Below are positions 1 through 12,000 of a stretch of 64,000 bases of DNA, one piece after another. Position 1 is the first letter of the stretch. Each line of letters opens with the position of its first letter. The translations under genes and the position numbers were made by a program. Below the pieces are notes generated by a model. The model had not been told where the DNA came from and ran no database searches. It was given only the letters and a program-made list of their open reading frames with translations. This stretch comes from Atrina japonica (lineage: Eukaryota; Mollusca; Bivalvia; Pterioida; Pinnidae), in contig BROG01000231.1 of NCBI GenBank assembly GCA_030159075.1, positions 886,501-950,500 on the forward strand. The letters are read 5' to 3'.

Positions 1-43
1 GGTTATGCAATCTAGATGAATCCACTGCATGTAGAAATTGATG

Positions 44-204
<161 letters not shown>

Positions 205-406
205 CTGTCTTTTTCGGAATCCATGATGTGTTGAAATAGTTCAGTTTGCAGTTCTACTTTACCGTCTAGCCACCTCTGAAGATACGCTCTGTTCTGTGGT
301 GTATAATCACTTAGGTCAATATTTTGGACATGTCGACTGGCACTGATTACAGTATGAATAGATGGACCTGTACCAACATCCAGTAGTCTGTCTCCCTTGA
401 CATCAC
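205..406 (-). CDS. Methyltransferase exon 2 (SAM motif I)
   Basis: It begins GTGATGTCAAGGG after acceptor ACCAG and ends GAAAAAGACAG before donor GTGATA at 204. The join G|GT makes Gly51 and keeps frame. A TA/TG microsatellite begins inside the donor site. Confidence 0.82.
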
Positions 407-2055
407 CTGGTAATTTAATTTTACATAATTTCACTTTGCTTCAACAAAGAATGGCAAGAAAATAAATCATCGGGACGTTAAGCATGTCTCTTGACGTGTC
501 TCTACTGCAGTGCAAGCTAATATGTATTGTATGGACACTTATCTTTTATGTAACATGTATGTATTTGTAAGCCTCTAATAAAATCTACATGTATTGAATG
601 GCGTTTTAATAGTTTACATACTCATAATTATTCGATCCTGTATCTCTTTTGATCTTTCTAAATTTCTAGAGTTTATTAGTTGATAAAATCACCAGGACTA
701 CGTGAATATCATAGTAGGGAATGAAGATTTGTTGCCAAAAACTTCATTCGCGACCATTGGCCAATTATTCAGTTTTTATACTTAAAAGATTTTCAAATTT
801 CATTTTCATTAAATATATTCAGCACGAATATGAATTTTGAAGTGTTCAGCGCAATACTCAAAAGTTTTTAATGGTGGATGAGGGAACCCGGTTACAATGT
901 ACCCGGGAAGAGACCGGCACGAAAGAGCGGCTATAATGAGCCTCTACACATTAGATGATAGTCGACAAAGGTATTGGCGGGTGGCGGGTGCTAATAATAG
1001 GAAAGAGTATTTAAAATGAACTCGTATTAAAGAGATTGATAACATTTTGAATCAACACATGAGTTCTTCCAAAGGTTTAAACTTGTCACTTTGTTTCTAA
1101 GGGTAAATTCACGGTCTATAAACTGGCTTTGGTTTATAATAGATAGTTCGGTAAACCTTTCATTTATTGCACAAGGTTTAAAACTACAGTGAAACCTGTA
1201 TATAGGGACCACCCAAGGGACCATAAAATATTGACCTTTATGTTCAGGTGACCCTTATACACAGGTTCAATTTAGTTGAAGTATGCAGTCAAGGGAGGTA
1301 ATCCTTATATAGAGGTGGCCGCTATAGCAGGTATTACTGTAGTTCCGTTTTTCTCATTTATCACTAACGGTTTCAAACCAGTTCTGCAATCCGACCAAAC
1401 TACTTCCGGAGGTGGTTTCAGTGGTTTGCAGTACAAGGCATGCAAAGATGGCAGTAAGACTAGGAAGTAATGAGACAGGTGAATAACTTGTTTTGACACT
1501 CTTTTTCATTAATAAAGTTTTGAAACTCTGCTTCAATAAAGATAAGATATGTTTCAGATATAATTGTAAAAGTCGCGACAAAATATAAACTTAAACCGGG
1601 TTAAACAAGAGCACACAGCAATTTCCAATATGTTGGCCATTTTGAAATTGCAAAAATGTAATTTTACTGCATAACCTCAAACTTCACGAAACTAGTTTTA
1701 AACCATGTTCAAACCAGAAACCAATGCTCTGTCAATAAATTCGCCCAAAGGAACCTAGGTCACCGCATTTAAATTTGTCAATGTTTTAAGTGAACAAGTA
1801 AGAATCAAGTTAAAAGCATACACCCCTGTGCAATACGCAGTATTTAACACCACTAAACTCTAGTTAGATGCAGTATTTAACACCATTAAACTCTTGTTAT
1901 ATACCTGTAGCGAATGCCTCTGTAAACGAATCCAAAATAAATTTAACAAATGTTCCTTTGATGTCTCCAGTCTCTACTTTACGGTAGAGGTTATCCACGT
2001 ACCACTCTGTATCAAACTCCGTCTTGTAGTCGGTTGCATCTTTAAACGCAGCCAT
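205..2055 (-). CDS. NNMT/PNMT/INMT-family methyltransferase, 5' part (2 exons, partial)
   Basis: Partial gene running off the left edge. The family transfers a methyl group from S-adenosylmethionine to small amines such as nicotinamide, phenylethanolamine or indolethylamine in the cytosol. Exon 1 (1905-2055) starts [15 protein letters not shown] and encodes 50 residues, including the [11 protein letters not shown] segment where vertebrate relatives have a D/EYLxxYY motif. Exon 2 (205-406) gives G51 to about residue 118 and holds SAM motif [12 protein letters not shown] (58-68), then [16 protein letters not shown] (82-97), matching the family's TDxxxQNxxELEKWL. Donor GTATAT follows exon 1, phase is 1, and acceptor TTACCAG precedes exon 2. 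About 118 of a usual 260-290 residues are present, so substrate specificity cannot be told. No promoter signal was recognised. Confidence 0.85.
860..950 (-). mobile_element. SINE fragment (tail-side part)
   Basis: AATGGTGGATGAGGGAACCCGG followed by a TGTACCCGGGAAGAGACC-type block matches the centre of the SINEs at 49.5 and 63.2 kb in reverse orientation. Both ends are decayed. A few bases of this description are condensed; compare directly with 63180-63230. Confidence 0.6.
1186..1346. mobile_element. MITE-like element with CTACAGT termini
   Basis: The left end CTACAGTGAAACCTGTATA and right end TATAGCAGGTATTACTGTAG are imperfect inverted repeats of about 20 bp. The inner copies of GTGACC/GGACC resemble the CAGTCAAACCTG element at 21845-22199. 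It lies in the methyltransferase intron. Confidence 0.5.
1905..2055 (-). CDS. Methyltransferase exon 1 (start codon exon)
   Basis: ATG at 2055-2053 is followed by 151 open bases ending GCTACAG before donor GTATAT at 1904. The start is supported by the family's usual short N-terminus of about 50 residues before the DVKGD/LLD segment. Confidence 0.8.
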
Positions 2056-2947
2056 TTCCAGAAATGTCTCGAGTGAATGAACTTCAAAACAGTAAGCAGT
2101 GTTTGATAGTTAAAGCAGTTAATGTACTTTATGTAAATATCTCGTTTCTAACTACAGCCAAAGTGCCACCAATTGAACAGCGCACCTGATAAAATACATT
2201 ATAGGAAAATTGATTATTGGCAAGAGATATATGACATGTGATGAAGCGTTTCAACAATTTTCGTCTCTTAACATTGATGAATTTAAATCAGCCATATTCG
2301 TATCGATTGCGTCAAGATATTTAAAAAACCATGTTTCATTCTTCTCTTTCAATGAAAACTTATATGTACACAGTCGTTTCTTGACCTTGATATTTAAATT
2401 CCCCCTAAATGTACCCCTTTTTATCAATGTGTACTATGCACACGATAAACACATTCTATTTTGGTTGTTCAAAACAATGTCTATAGTTTTTAGTTGCAAG
2501 GTCAGATTTATAATGTAATGCTTTGTTGGTTTGTATTAATTGGCTTTACGTCATTTTCAAGAATGTTTCAGTTACACTGCGAGGAATATTCTAACTGGTG
2601 AAAACGTACACACGAAGATACCGTCTATCTGGAATTATGTCTCCAGAAAGTTAACCAACACCCAGTAAGCTCAGAATTCACCGACGTTTGATCATGAATC
2701 CTCACTAAATCAAGGTAAGAGATACCGTGGTTTATTTTTCCAAATGTTATATATTCAGTGAAGAGGTGCTGAAATGGAAATAAAAAGAATGAAAAAGTAC
2801 AGTTTTATTTCATTACTTCAAATACAACGGTTTACATGTAACAGACAGAAAAAAATGTTATATGAGGATGGCGCAGACCGACGGGTATCAGAAATACACA
2901 AAATTATAAAACGTGATAAATTCTTGAACGACTTAGAACTGAAGAAC

Positions 2948-3178
2948 AGGGGTCTCGTAACCGGGTAGTTAGTTCATTACGCTTTATACCATGAAGTCTC
3001 TCGCCTCTTGTCAGTGCAAGTTTTTTATTATGTGAGAACGTTTGCCAGTTTAAATGCGGAAGATTGGTAGTCTCCTCCCGGGTACAATATAACCGGGTTC
3101 TCTCCCCCACCATTAAAAACTGGTCGCCAACATATAACGGACACATTGGTGAGTGTGGCGTAAAATACCAGTAAAACA
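2948..3178 (+). mobile_element. tRNA-headed SINE, degraded copy
   Basis: It shows the GTTTGCCAGTTTA segment, the GTCTCCTCCCGGGTACAAT block, CCACCATTAAAAACTGG and the tail GAGTGTGGCGTAAAAT in the same order as the copies at 49.5 and 63.2 kb. The tRNA-like head is eroded. Confidence 0.75.
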
Positions 3179-3972
3179 AAAAAAATATTTAACCCTTTCA
3201 ACGCTACAGACCATAATAAACTAGTCTAAGTCAATAGAAATGAGCATTAGTTACTTAGGGGTACAATTCAACTTGTAGACAAAAGAAAACCGGATTGTTT
3301 TGCAGAAAGGAACAAACAAGTTCAAAGTTGATACATGTACAAAATACCAGTGCATGTAGTTCTGTGTTTGCTGAACAGACAGTTGACAACTAGGGTATCG
3401 GTTTAATTAGTCTGACATTTATTGGTTAGAATGTACGCTACTAGGGTGCAAACTTAGCATTTACTAAACACTATATTGAACGTAATGTACACAGTAAATT
3501 GTTGACATAGTATACACGAGTAAATGTATTGTAACAAGTAAATTTGATATGTTTGGACTAGCAATACGTTGCGTTGTCAGGATATATCACAAAACCATGT
3601 ATCGATCAATATTCCATTATCAATATTGAATTTTAAAAGTTATTTTTCGAGCATTTAACTATTAGAGATGATAATAGGTAAACTATACTTAGATATTTGA
3701 TACATTAATGTGCAAGTGCTTGTAATCATCAAGTTACTAATTGACAGATAACACGTGTAAAACACAATATCAAACATATGCTGTATAAAAGAACAAGGAA
3801 GTGTTTTATCTGAATAAATATTATCACTACGATATTCAAATATATACATGCATATTCAATGAAATCATACATTATTAGAGAAATCATTTACAATTCTAAT
3901 TAATAATTAATGGAATATTTAGAGCGATTTTAAAAGTTATTGTGCAACTTTAAAAAGTGCATTAGCGACTTA

Positions 3973-4230
3973 AAGGGGCATTAGCTGTGTTTAATAAAAT
4001 ATTATCTCGATTTTTCCACTTTTATTACTTGTACTTAACGTAACAGCTATACACAGGCATAAAAAATCTTATATTCCTATATATTTTGTAAAAATAAGGT
4101 CAGGTCCAGTGTGGTATTCATATACAAATAGTAAGGTTGAGGTAATCAATTGCAATTGAAAAAGTTTTAAACCTGGGTTTCTCGAGCAATTTTCTCAAAA
4201 TATATAGGAATTTAAGAATTTGCCTGAGAA
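3973..4230. mobile_element. MITE family with AAAGGGGCATTAGCTGTG end
   Basis: It begins AAAGGGGCATTAGCTGTGTT and shares an internal order (ACACAGGCATAAAAA, GTAAGGTTGAGGTAAT, AAACCTGGGTTTCTCG) with the inverted copy at 61968-62286 and part of 7172-7440. The right end is unclear. Confidence 0.6.
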
Positions 4231-4249
4231 TATCTCTTTTTTGTTATTG

Positions 4250-4440
4250 TATATCAATATATAAAATCTCAGATACCAAAGTATAAATCTTTAGGATGTC
4301 CAGGACACAGATACAAATCTGGTAAAACTGGACAAATACGGACCTCTGGAAATTAAGAGGTGGGATAAGGTGCCATGCAGGAGTAAGCATCCCCCGTTGA
4401 CCGGTCACATCCGCCGCGAGTCCAGTCAAATTCAAATGAA
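4250..4440. repeat. Dispersed repeat with GACCGGTCACATCC core, copy 1
   Basis: About 190 bp recur at 61640-61812 in the same orientation and at 59574-59745 inverted. Shared blocks are GATACCAAAGT, GGACCTCTGGAAA, AAGAGGTGGGAT, GGAGTAAGCATCCCC and TTGACCGGTCACA. It resembles a very common bivalve repeat. Confidence 0.75.
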
Positions 4441-5239
4441 ATACGTGTAGAACAAATCCTTGTCACAATTGGTACGGACGTCTCAACAACCGCTATTGAA
4501 CAGGCAACTCAACATTTCACTTAGTAAAACAGAATATATTATACCGACTGTAAAATTTGCGGAATGTTGACATCAAACGCGGTTTTCGATATCCCTATTT
4601 CAATTATTTGTCAGTGAGTAGTTTATCCATATGTTGAATACGACCAGGCATATCGGATCATTTTTGAAATGTAAACGCCATATGCAGTGATTGCGAGATA
4701 TTGTTACTTAAATGTGGAAAATTTACGATTGGAAAGCAGAAATCGTCGTGTTTGTCGTGAAACTTAGTTGTTAATGTCCCGTCTGTGTCTGTAGTAAGTA
4801 AAATGTCTAAGTATGAATCGTGTGTGCTATCTTTAATTTCTAGTTCAATGGGATATATCGCATTAATATATTAATTGACAAAACGTCATCGATATATCTA
4901 AATGTCAATTAAAGGACACCGCTAGCCTTTTCTCCTTTTGATTCAGCAGTTTCTGAACGCTTCGTATGAATAAAGGAACAGGTCAGTTTGCTGAAAGACC
5001 ACGTCTCCGAACATACAGATATATTGTCTATCAGAAATTCCAGCATCTTTTTAAAATCAATTTCAATGTATTTATATGTAGAATCAGACTGGTGTTGGAA
5101 AAATAAATATCCTGATAACCAAATACTAACCGATATTTAAATTTTTCGGATACCACCTTTAGTGAAAAAATACCAGTCATCTTTTTACGGTGGTTACTCT
5201 TAGACGGATTTTGCTATACTTGTAGATTTATTATTTTTG

Positions 5240-5660
5240 CCTTGTATGCTACCACTTTCCCTTTAGGAAATCTTTAAAATTGGAACTCAACTGATGATGT
5301 CTAATTAACAGAAATGATTTTAGCATTATAACTTTGATATATTATGTTTATAATATTTATATTTAGACCGCTTCTGGAATAAGCAACTGTACAGTACAGT
5401 TTCTCCTTAACGGCTGTCAGTAACACTTGATCTCTAATACATCAAAACCTTTTTGATTAAGCGACAATTGAGTAAATATTATAAGTTATAATAATAGTAA
5501 TAATAAAGTTATAATGTTCAAGACGATCGTTTCTGTCAATTAGACTTCATCAGTTGAGCTATAATTTTAATAGTTTTTCTAAAGAGAAAGTGGTATCAGA
5601 CAAGGCCAAATAATATATTATAACTTTGGTATTATGTTTATAATATATCTAAACGTATAG
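5240..5660. repeat. Imperfect inverted repeat (foldback)
   Basis: ACCACTTTCCCTTTAGGAAA followed by CTCAACTGATGATGTCTAATT (5249-5310) recurs inverted at about 5530-5600 as AATTAGACTTCATCAGTTGAG and AAAGAGAAAGTGGTAT. A related direct copy lies at 7780-7950. It is probably a non-autonomous DNA transposon. Confidence 0.6.
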
Positions 5661-5941
5661 CCAAAATCCGTCTAAAAGTAACCAATGTAATAGATGGCTA
5701 TCTTAGCTTTAGAAGAATTTAGAATTTTAAATGGTGTTATCAGTGCCAAATATTACTTTAGTATGAGATTATCAGCTGGTACCGAAATACCAGGTACTAG
5801 TAAATGAGTAAATGCCACAGAAAAACGGGGTATATAAGGTATATAAATTTGGCATAGTTTTTAGTGTTCTTGTGGACTTTGGTATCCAAATGCACCCAGA
5901 AATATACATTGTGTGTGTATATATGTATATACATGTACATC

Positions 5942-6068
5942 AGCGTCGGAAGCAAATTGAAAGTGGGGGGGGGGGGGGGGGGGGTTCTGTAAACCAAATT
6001 AAAAACACATACACACGCCAGAAACGTCTATGTCCTATGTCTATATTTGCAAAAAGTGGGGGGGGCTA
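5942..6068. mobile_element. G-rich element, partial copy
   Basis: It begins CAGCGTCGGAAGCAAATTGA, has a run of about 19 G, then CCAGAAACGTCTATG and a GTGGGGGGGGCTAA segment. It is a partial copy of the element at 6586-6798. Confidence 0.6.
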
Positions 6069-6585
6069 ATCTTCAGAAAATCACAGGATAATTTTATGGC
6101 GCACAAGACGGAGACGTCTTCCAATAAAGCGAAAGTGAAACTATGTCATCGAAACTTAAGCTACGCAACTCCACCTGACCCGACTGTATCTACATAACAT
6201 GTTTTATTTGATTGTCCCCATTCAGGTTTAAGTGACGTCACAAAGACCAAATGAAGTCATCGCCAACCTTCAGATGAATAAACTGACGTCATTTCCAACC
6301 TTCAGATGAATGAAGTCTACGTATGTAGTGAATAAAAGTAGTTCAGTTTGTTGAATGTTAGCCAATCAAATCGCTGCCAGGCTTTATTATATGCGTTACA
6401 TATAAAATATTTAATCTATTATGTAATCTATTATGAAACTGCACAACACACAGATCATGATATATATATATATATTCAGATATCAAAGTAAACGGGGCAG
6501 TCCCGTGAATTTCGAGATAGCGAGATTCCACTGTATATATATATATATTCCATAAATATATAATACTATATCATATTAATACATA

Positions 6586-6798
6586 GGCGTCGGAAGCAAA
6601 TTAAAGTGGGGGGGCTAAACCAACTTCAAACACACACACCAAATGCCAGAAGTGGGGGGGCTAAACCAACTCAAAACACACACACGCCAGAAACGTCTTG
6701 GAGGCTAAGCCCCAATTTTCAACACCTATGCTGCCTATCTTTGCAAAAAAGTAAAATATGCTAAGCCCCCCCTAGCCACCCCGGCTCCGACGCCTATG
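6586..6798. mobile_element. MITE with ATAGGCGTCGGA termini
   Basis: The left end CATAGGCGTCGGAAGC and right end CCGGCTCCGACGCCTATG form about 15 bp of inverted repeat. The interior has GGGGGGCTAAACCAACT twice and a CCAGAAACGTCTTGG block. A TA microsatellite follows from about 6800 to 6860. Confidence 0.65.
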
Positions 6799-6813
6799 AT
6801 ATAGATATATATA

Positions 6814-6864
<51 letters not shown>

Positions 6865-7171
6865 TTAAAATGGAAAACAATAGTATTTCTGAGATTTATT
6901 AAAAGAATAATTAGTGTTTTATTCTCTAAAGCAAATAGTAGACTTCTCATGATGTTAAAATTGTGTAAGTACAAATGTAATTAGATACACATATCAAAGC
7001 TATGGAACTCTTCGAGACCAATTAAAGTCAACAAAATATCCACACTCGAAATATCTTCTTTTCCATACTATCACAATGAACAAGCTGACACACCCTTTTT
7101 CAAAAGAGACATTTATGAGACCCCATCTCTGAAAGGATCATATTAAACATTAAATCACTTGATTTCTATCT

Positions 7172-7440
7172 AAAAGGGGCATTAGCTGTGTGTTTTTTTT
7201 TAATCTTCTGTTATTACTTAGATTGATGTACATATACATAGGCATTTTTAACCCATTTACCCCTAAAGACACATTTGGGCTGACCTTAATCGTTGATTTA
7301 CAGAAGAGTCCATTGTTTTTCAGGGGTTGATGGTTAAAAAGTCTTAAATTTCTATATACATGTATTTTAAAAATTACTTGAGAAACCCAGTTTGCCAACT
7401 ATTTGTTTACAAATGATTAATTCAACCTTCCTATTATTCC
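7172..7440. repeat. Copy of AAAGGGGCATTAGCTGTG family
   Basis: It starts AAAAGGGGCATTAGCTGTGT and later has GAGAAACCCAG and AATTCAACCTTCCTA, in the order seen at 62095-62155. Positions 7265-7340 (TTGGGCTGACC and onward) recur at 23888-23945, so a second family is merged here. Confidence 0.5.
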
Positions 7441-7597
7441 TTTGGTATCGACATTGATTGTAAATAATATTATGACCATTTGGTCATTGCCACTGCTGGT
7501 GGGATGTCCCCCGAGTACCTGATATTTTGGTACCAACTGATCATTTTATACAAAATAATATTTCGCTCAGAGATTTCACTCACCATCATTTTATACA

Positions 7598-7760
7598 GAG
7601 AGCACCATTTAAACTCTAAGCTTCTCAAACCTATTAAAGATATTCAATTTTACTGTGGTACTCTGAGAAATAATATTTCAGTCAGAGAGCACCATTTAAA
7701 TTCTAAGCTTCTCAAACCTATTAAAGATATTCAATTTTACTGTGGTACTTTGAGAAGAAT
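7598..7760 (+). repeat. 87-bp tandem duplication
   Basis: Two near-identical copies begin AGCACCATTTAAA at 7601 and 7688 and run through TTCAATTTTACTGTGGTACT. Two open peptide copies result, but nothing else suggests coding. Confidence 0.9.
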
Positions 7761-8826
7761 TTTGCAATATCTTTAGATTTATTATTTGACCTTGTTTGAC
7801 ACCATTTGTCCTTTCAGAAACATAAATTTATATCAGATTCGAGCTAAACTGATGAAGTCTTATTTACAGAGACAATCGTATTGAGCATCTGTTTTGGCCT
7901 CTTTTGTAAAATCATAACTTTGGTATTGTTTACAATAAATTTTGTTTATGCATACATTGGTTATAACCGTATTTATGCATCTAACCTTATTTTTTCATAA
8001 AATATAAACAGGAATATAATTCTTTTGATGACAGGGTATATCTCTTATGTATTATTGCATATCAATCTAAGTAGTAAAACACAAAATACTCTTTGGGGGA
8101 AAACACGGCTACATTAACTCAGTGGAATGACATAAATATTAACAGAGAAGTTGAATAGATAAAGAGTTATGAGAAATGAAAAAGCTTGTGAAACTTGCAA
8201 TGATCCATTAATTCAACAATCTAACTATAAAACATTTTGTTTCCCTTTTATATCAATATGTTACAGTATTTAGACAAAAAACAATATCGTCACATTATGA
8301 ATTATCAGAAATTATGTCTTAAGTGAATTAATTTACAGATTTTTTTATCATTTAAAGGACACCTACATAATAAAGTGCCTGATTTAACGTTAGCTTCAAT
8401 AATTTATTAGAAAAATCATGTCTTTGAGTAAAACAAAAGAATTTTTTTCGCCATAATGTTGTAACACAACACATCTCATGATCCTGGTTTACAAGTAACC
8501 AGTCAAACACAGTAACACAGGGCAAAAACTAGAAATCCTCATATAATCTTATATAATGATATATATTATAACTCAATCAAATACTCTCAGTAAATATTTT
8601 GTGCCTCAATTCAAACTCGCATAGTACTAGTAATACAATAGGTACTATGGGTAGTATTGAATTCTTCAAATGTACATTTCTTCATGAATGTGTATTTTCT
8701 CATAATTGTGATATAATGCTTTAAAGATCCCATCACAGTGATAATATTTTTGTCCATATAATATCTCCTAGACCTATCAGTAATCAAACTGGAGGTTAAA
8801 TTAACAGTGATATAAAAGAAACTTTG

Positions 8827-9051
8827 TCATAAATTTTCATTTCCTTTTGTATGACATTTTGTATAATCATAGTTTTTCCCTTCTCGTAATGCATTTAAGT
8901 AGTCTCTCTTTTTATTGGTCAGTCTTCTTCCAAATGGTTCCAGATCATTATAACACTTATCAAAGACACTGTCAACGATCTTTCTGCCCTCCGATTCTGA
9001 TATATTTCTGATTGTCATCACATTCTTGAGAGCAGCATTAAAAACACATTC
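8827..9051 (-). CDS. ATP23: ATP23 exon 6 (C-terminus)
   Basis: Acceptor TTTATTGTAG precedes ECVFNAALKNVMTIRNIS; the exon then reads VFDKCYNDLEPFGRR, equal to human VFESCFNDHEPFGR, and stops with TGA at 8827-8829. It encodes 74 residues. Confidence 0.9.
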   Translation of the reverse strand, partial: ECVFNAALKNVMTIRNISESEGRKIVDSVFDKCYNDLEPFGRRLTNKKRDYLNALREGKNYDYTKCHTKGNENL

Positions 9052-12000
9052 CTACAATAAAGAAAATGTCACTTATGAATCAATAGAACTGTACATAGTG
9101 TTCTACCAGATAAATGATTATCAAATGAATGGTGAACAATCATAAACATAATATAACTATAACCAAAAAGTAACCAACCAGGCAAATCCCAGTAGAGGTA
9201 AAAGGAACCTCCTAGAAAGACCAATGTCATGATGAGTAACCCATTCCCTGCAGTAGTGGACACAGAAAACTTCTTGAAAGAACAATGCCATAATGGATGG
9301 CCCCATCCCTGTGGTAAAGAACAAAGAAAATGATTTGGGAGACCAATGGCATGATGAATAGCCCATATCCATGCAAGAGAGGACAAATAAATCGTCTTAA
9401 AAGACCAATATCAATAACCCATATCCCTGTGGTTAAGGACAGGTATATCGTCTTGAAAGACGATTAACAGCCCCCATCCCTGCAAGAGGGGGCAAAGAAA
9501 CCAACAAAAGCCCCCATCCCAGTAGAGGTAAAGGAACCGCCTTGAAAGACCAATGTCATGATGAATTGCCTTATCTCTGTGGTAAAGGACAAAGAAAATG
9601 TCTTGAAAGACCAATGACATGATTAATAGCCCATATCCCTGCATCTTAAAAGACCAATGTCTTGATGAATAGCCTATATACCTGTGGTTAAGGACAAATA
9701 TATCATCTTGAAAGATGATGAATACCCCCCATCCCTACAAGAGAGGACAAAGAAAATGTCTTGACTTGAAGACCAATGCCATGATGAACAGCCCCAATCC
9801 CTGCAAGAAGGGACAACTGAAGCGTCTGAAATATGATGGATAGTCGCATCCCTGCTGTAGAGGACAGAAAATGTCTTGAAAGACCAATACCATAATGAAT
9901 AGCCCCATTCCTGTGGTAAAGGACAAAGACAACGTCTTGAAAGACCAATGGCATGAGTAGTGCCCATGTCCCTGCATGAGGTGACAAAGAAACGAACAAT
10001 AGCTGCCCATCCAAGTAGAGGTAAAAGGAAACGGCCTTGAAAGACCAATGTCATGATGAATAACCCTATCCCTGAGGTAGAGGATGTAGAGAACGTCTTT
10101 AAAGACCAGTGGCTTGATTAATAGCCCATATCCCTGTTCGATGGGACAAATACATTGTCTTAAAAGACCAAAGAAATTATGAATAGCTCATATCCCTGTG
10201 ATTAAGGACAAGTATATCGCCTTGAAAGACGATGAATAGCTGCATCCCTGCAAGAGGGGTAAAAGAATATGTCTTGAAATACCAATACCATGATGAATAG
10301 CCAATATCTCTATTGTTGAGGAAAAATTAAAGGTCTTGAAAGACCAAAGACCAGTTAATAGCTCCAATCATTGAGCAGAGGACAAAGATAATATCATAAA
10401 AGACTAATGTCATTAAGATTAGCCCCATCCCAGAAAAGGGAACAAAAAAAAAAACAACAATAGCCCCATCCCAGTAAAGGAAAAAAAAAACCCCAATAGC
10501 CTCCCATCCCAGTAAAAGGAACAAAAAAAAACCAAAAGCCTCCCATCCCAGTAAAGGGAACAAAAAAACAACAATAGCCCCATCCCCGTAAAGGGAACAA
10601 AAAAAACCAACAATAGCCTCCCATCCCAGTAAAGGGAACAAAAAAACAACAATAGCCTCCCATCCCAGTAAAGGGAACAAAAAAACAACAATAGCCTCCC
10701 ATCCCAGTAAAGGGAAAAAAGAAACAACAATAGCCCCATCCCAGTAAAGGGAACAAAAAAAAACCCACAATAGCCTCCCATCCCAGTAAAGGGAACAAAA
10801 AAAACCCAACAATAGCCTCCCATCCCAGTAAAGGGAACAACAAATAACAATAGCCCCATTCCAGTAAAGGGAACAAAAAAAAAACAACAATAGCCTCCCA
10901 TCCCAGTAAAGGGAACAAAAAACCAACAATAGCCTCCCATCCCAGTAAAGGGAACAAATAAACAACAACAATAGCCTCCCATCCCAGTAAAGGGAACAAA
11001 AAAACCCAACAATAGCCTCCCATCCCAGTAAAGGGAACAACAAATAACAATAGCCCCATTCCAGTAAAGGGAAACAAAAAAAAAACAACAACAATAGCCT
11101 CCCATCCCAGTAAAGGGAACAAAAAAAAAACAACAACAATAGCCTCCCATCCCAGTAAAGGGAACAAAAAACAACAATACCCCCATCCCAGTAAAGGGAA
11201 CAAAAAAACAGCAATAGCCTCCCATCCAATTAAAGGGAACAAAAAACCAACAATAGCCTCCCATCCCAGTAAAGGGAACAAAAAACCAACAATAGCCTCC
11301 CATCCCAGTAAAGGGAACAAAAAAAAAACACAATAGCCTCCCATCCCAGTAGAAGTAAAAGGAACTGCCTTGGGAGACTAATGGCATGATGAATAACCCC
11401 TATCTCTGCAATAGAGGACAGAAAATGTCTTGAAAAACTAATGGCATGATGAATAGCCCATATCCCTGTGGTTTCAGACAAGTAGATTGTCTTGAAAGAC
11501 CATCAATAGCTCCAACCCCTTCAGTAGAGAACAAATAAAAACATCTTGAAAGACCAGGGTCATGATTAATAGTCCCACCCCTGCTGTACAGGACAAATAA
11601 ATCATCTTGAAAAACCAAAGACCAATGAAAAGACCCCATCCCTGTGGTAGAAGACAAAGGAAAAGTCATGGAAGACCAATGTCATGGTGAATAGCCCCCA
11701 TTCATTCAAGCGGGGACAAAGGAAATGTTTCGAGAGAACAATATCATCATGGATAGCCCCAATCCCTGCAGTAGAGGACTAATAAAAATGTCTTGAAAGA
11801 CCAATGTCATGATGAATAGCCCAATTCATGCAAGACGGGAAAGGAAATGTCTTGTATGACCAATGTCATGAATACCCCCACCCTTGCGGTAGAGGACAAA
11901 GAAAACATCTTGAAAGACCAAAGACCATTGAATAGCCCTATCCCTGTGGTAGAGGACAATGAAAATGTCTTGAAAGACCAAAGAGCAATGAATCACCCCA

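Larger units (their letters stand above)
407..1904 (-). other. Methyltransferase intron 1
   Basis: About 1.5 kb of non-coding DNA. It holds a reversed SINE fragment near 866-950 and a small TIR element at 1186-1346. No exon-like segment was seen in the remainder. Confidence 0.7.
2056..8826. other. Intergenic region, repeats only
   Basis: Between the methyltransferase start and the ATP23 stop I see no convincing exon. It contains a degraded SINE, TIR elements, a G-rich TIR element in two copies, an 87-bp tandem duplication and copies of two dispersed families. A TTTATT (AATAAA on the minus strand) near 8403 could be an ATP23 polyadenylation signal, but it is over 400 bases past the stop. Confidence 0.55.

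Noticed and set aside
2210..2518. 102-codon plus-strand ORF
   Set aside because: Composition is typical of AT-rich non-coding DNA (many F, I, L, Y), no motif, and it lies upstream of a minus-strand gene with no splice or promoter support.
10327..11387. Three overlapping minus-strand ORFs of 300-322 codons rich in FPLLGWEA or YWDGRLLL repeats
   Set aside because: All three frames are open at once because the repeat unit has no stop on that strand; this is satellite DNA in an intron.
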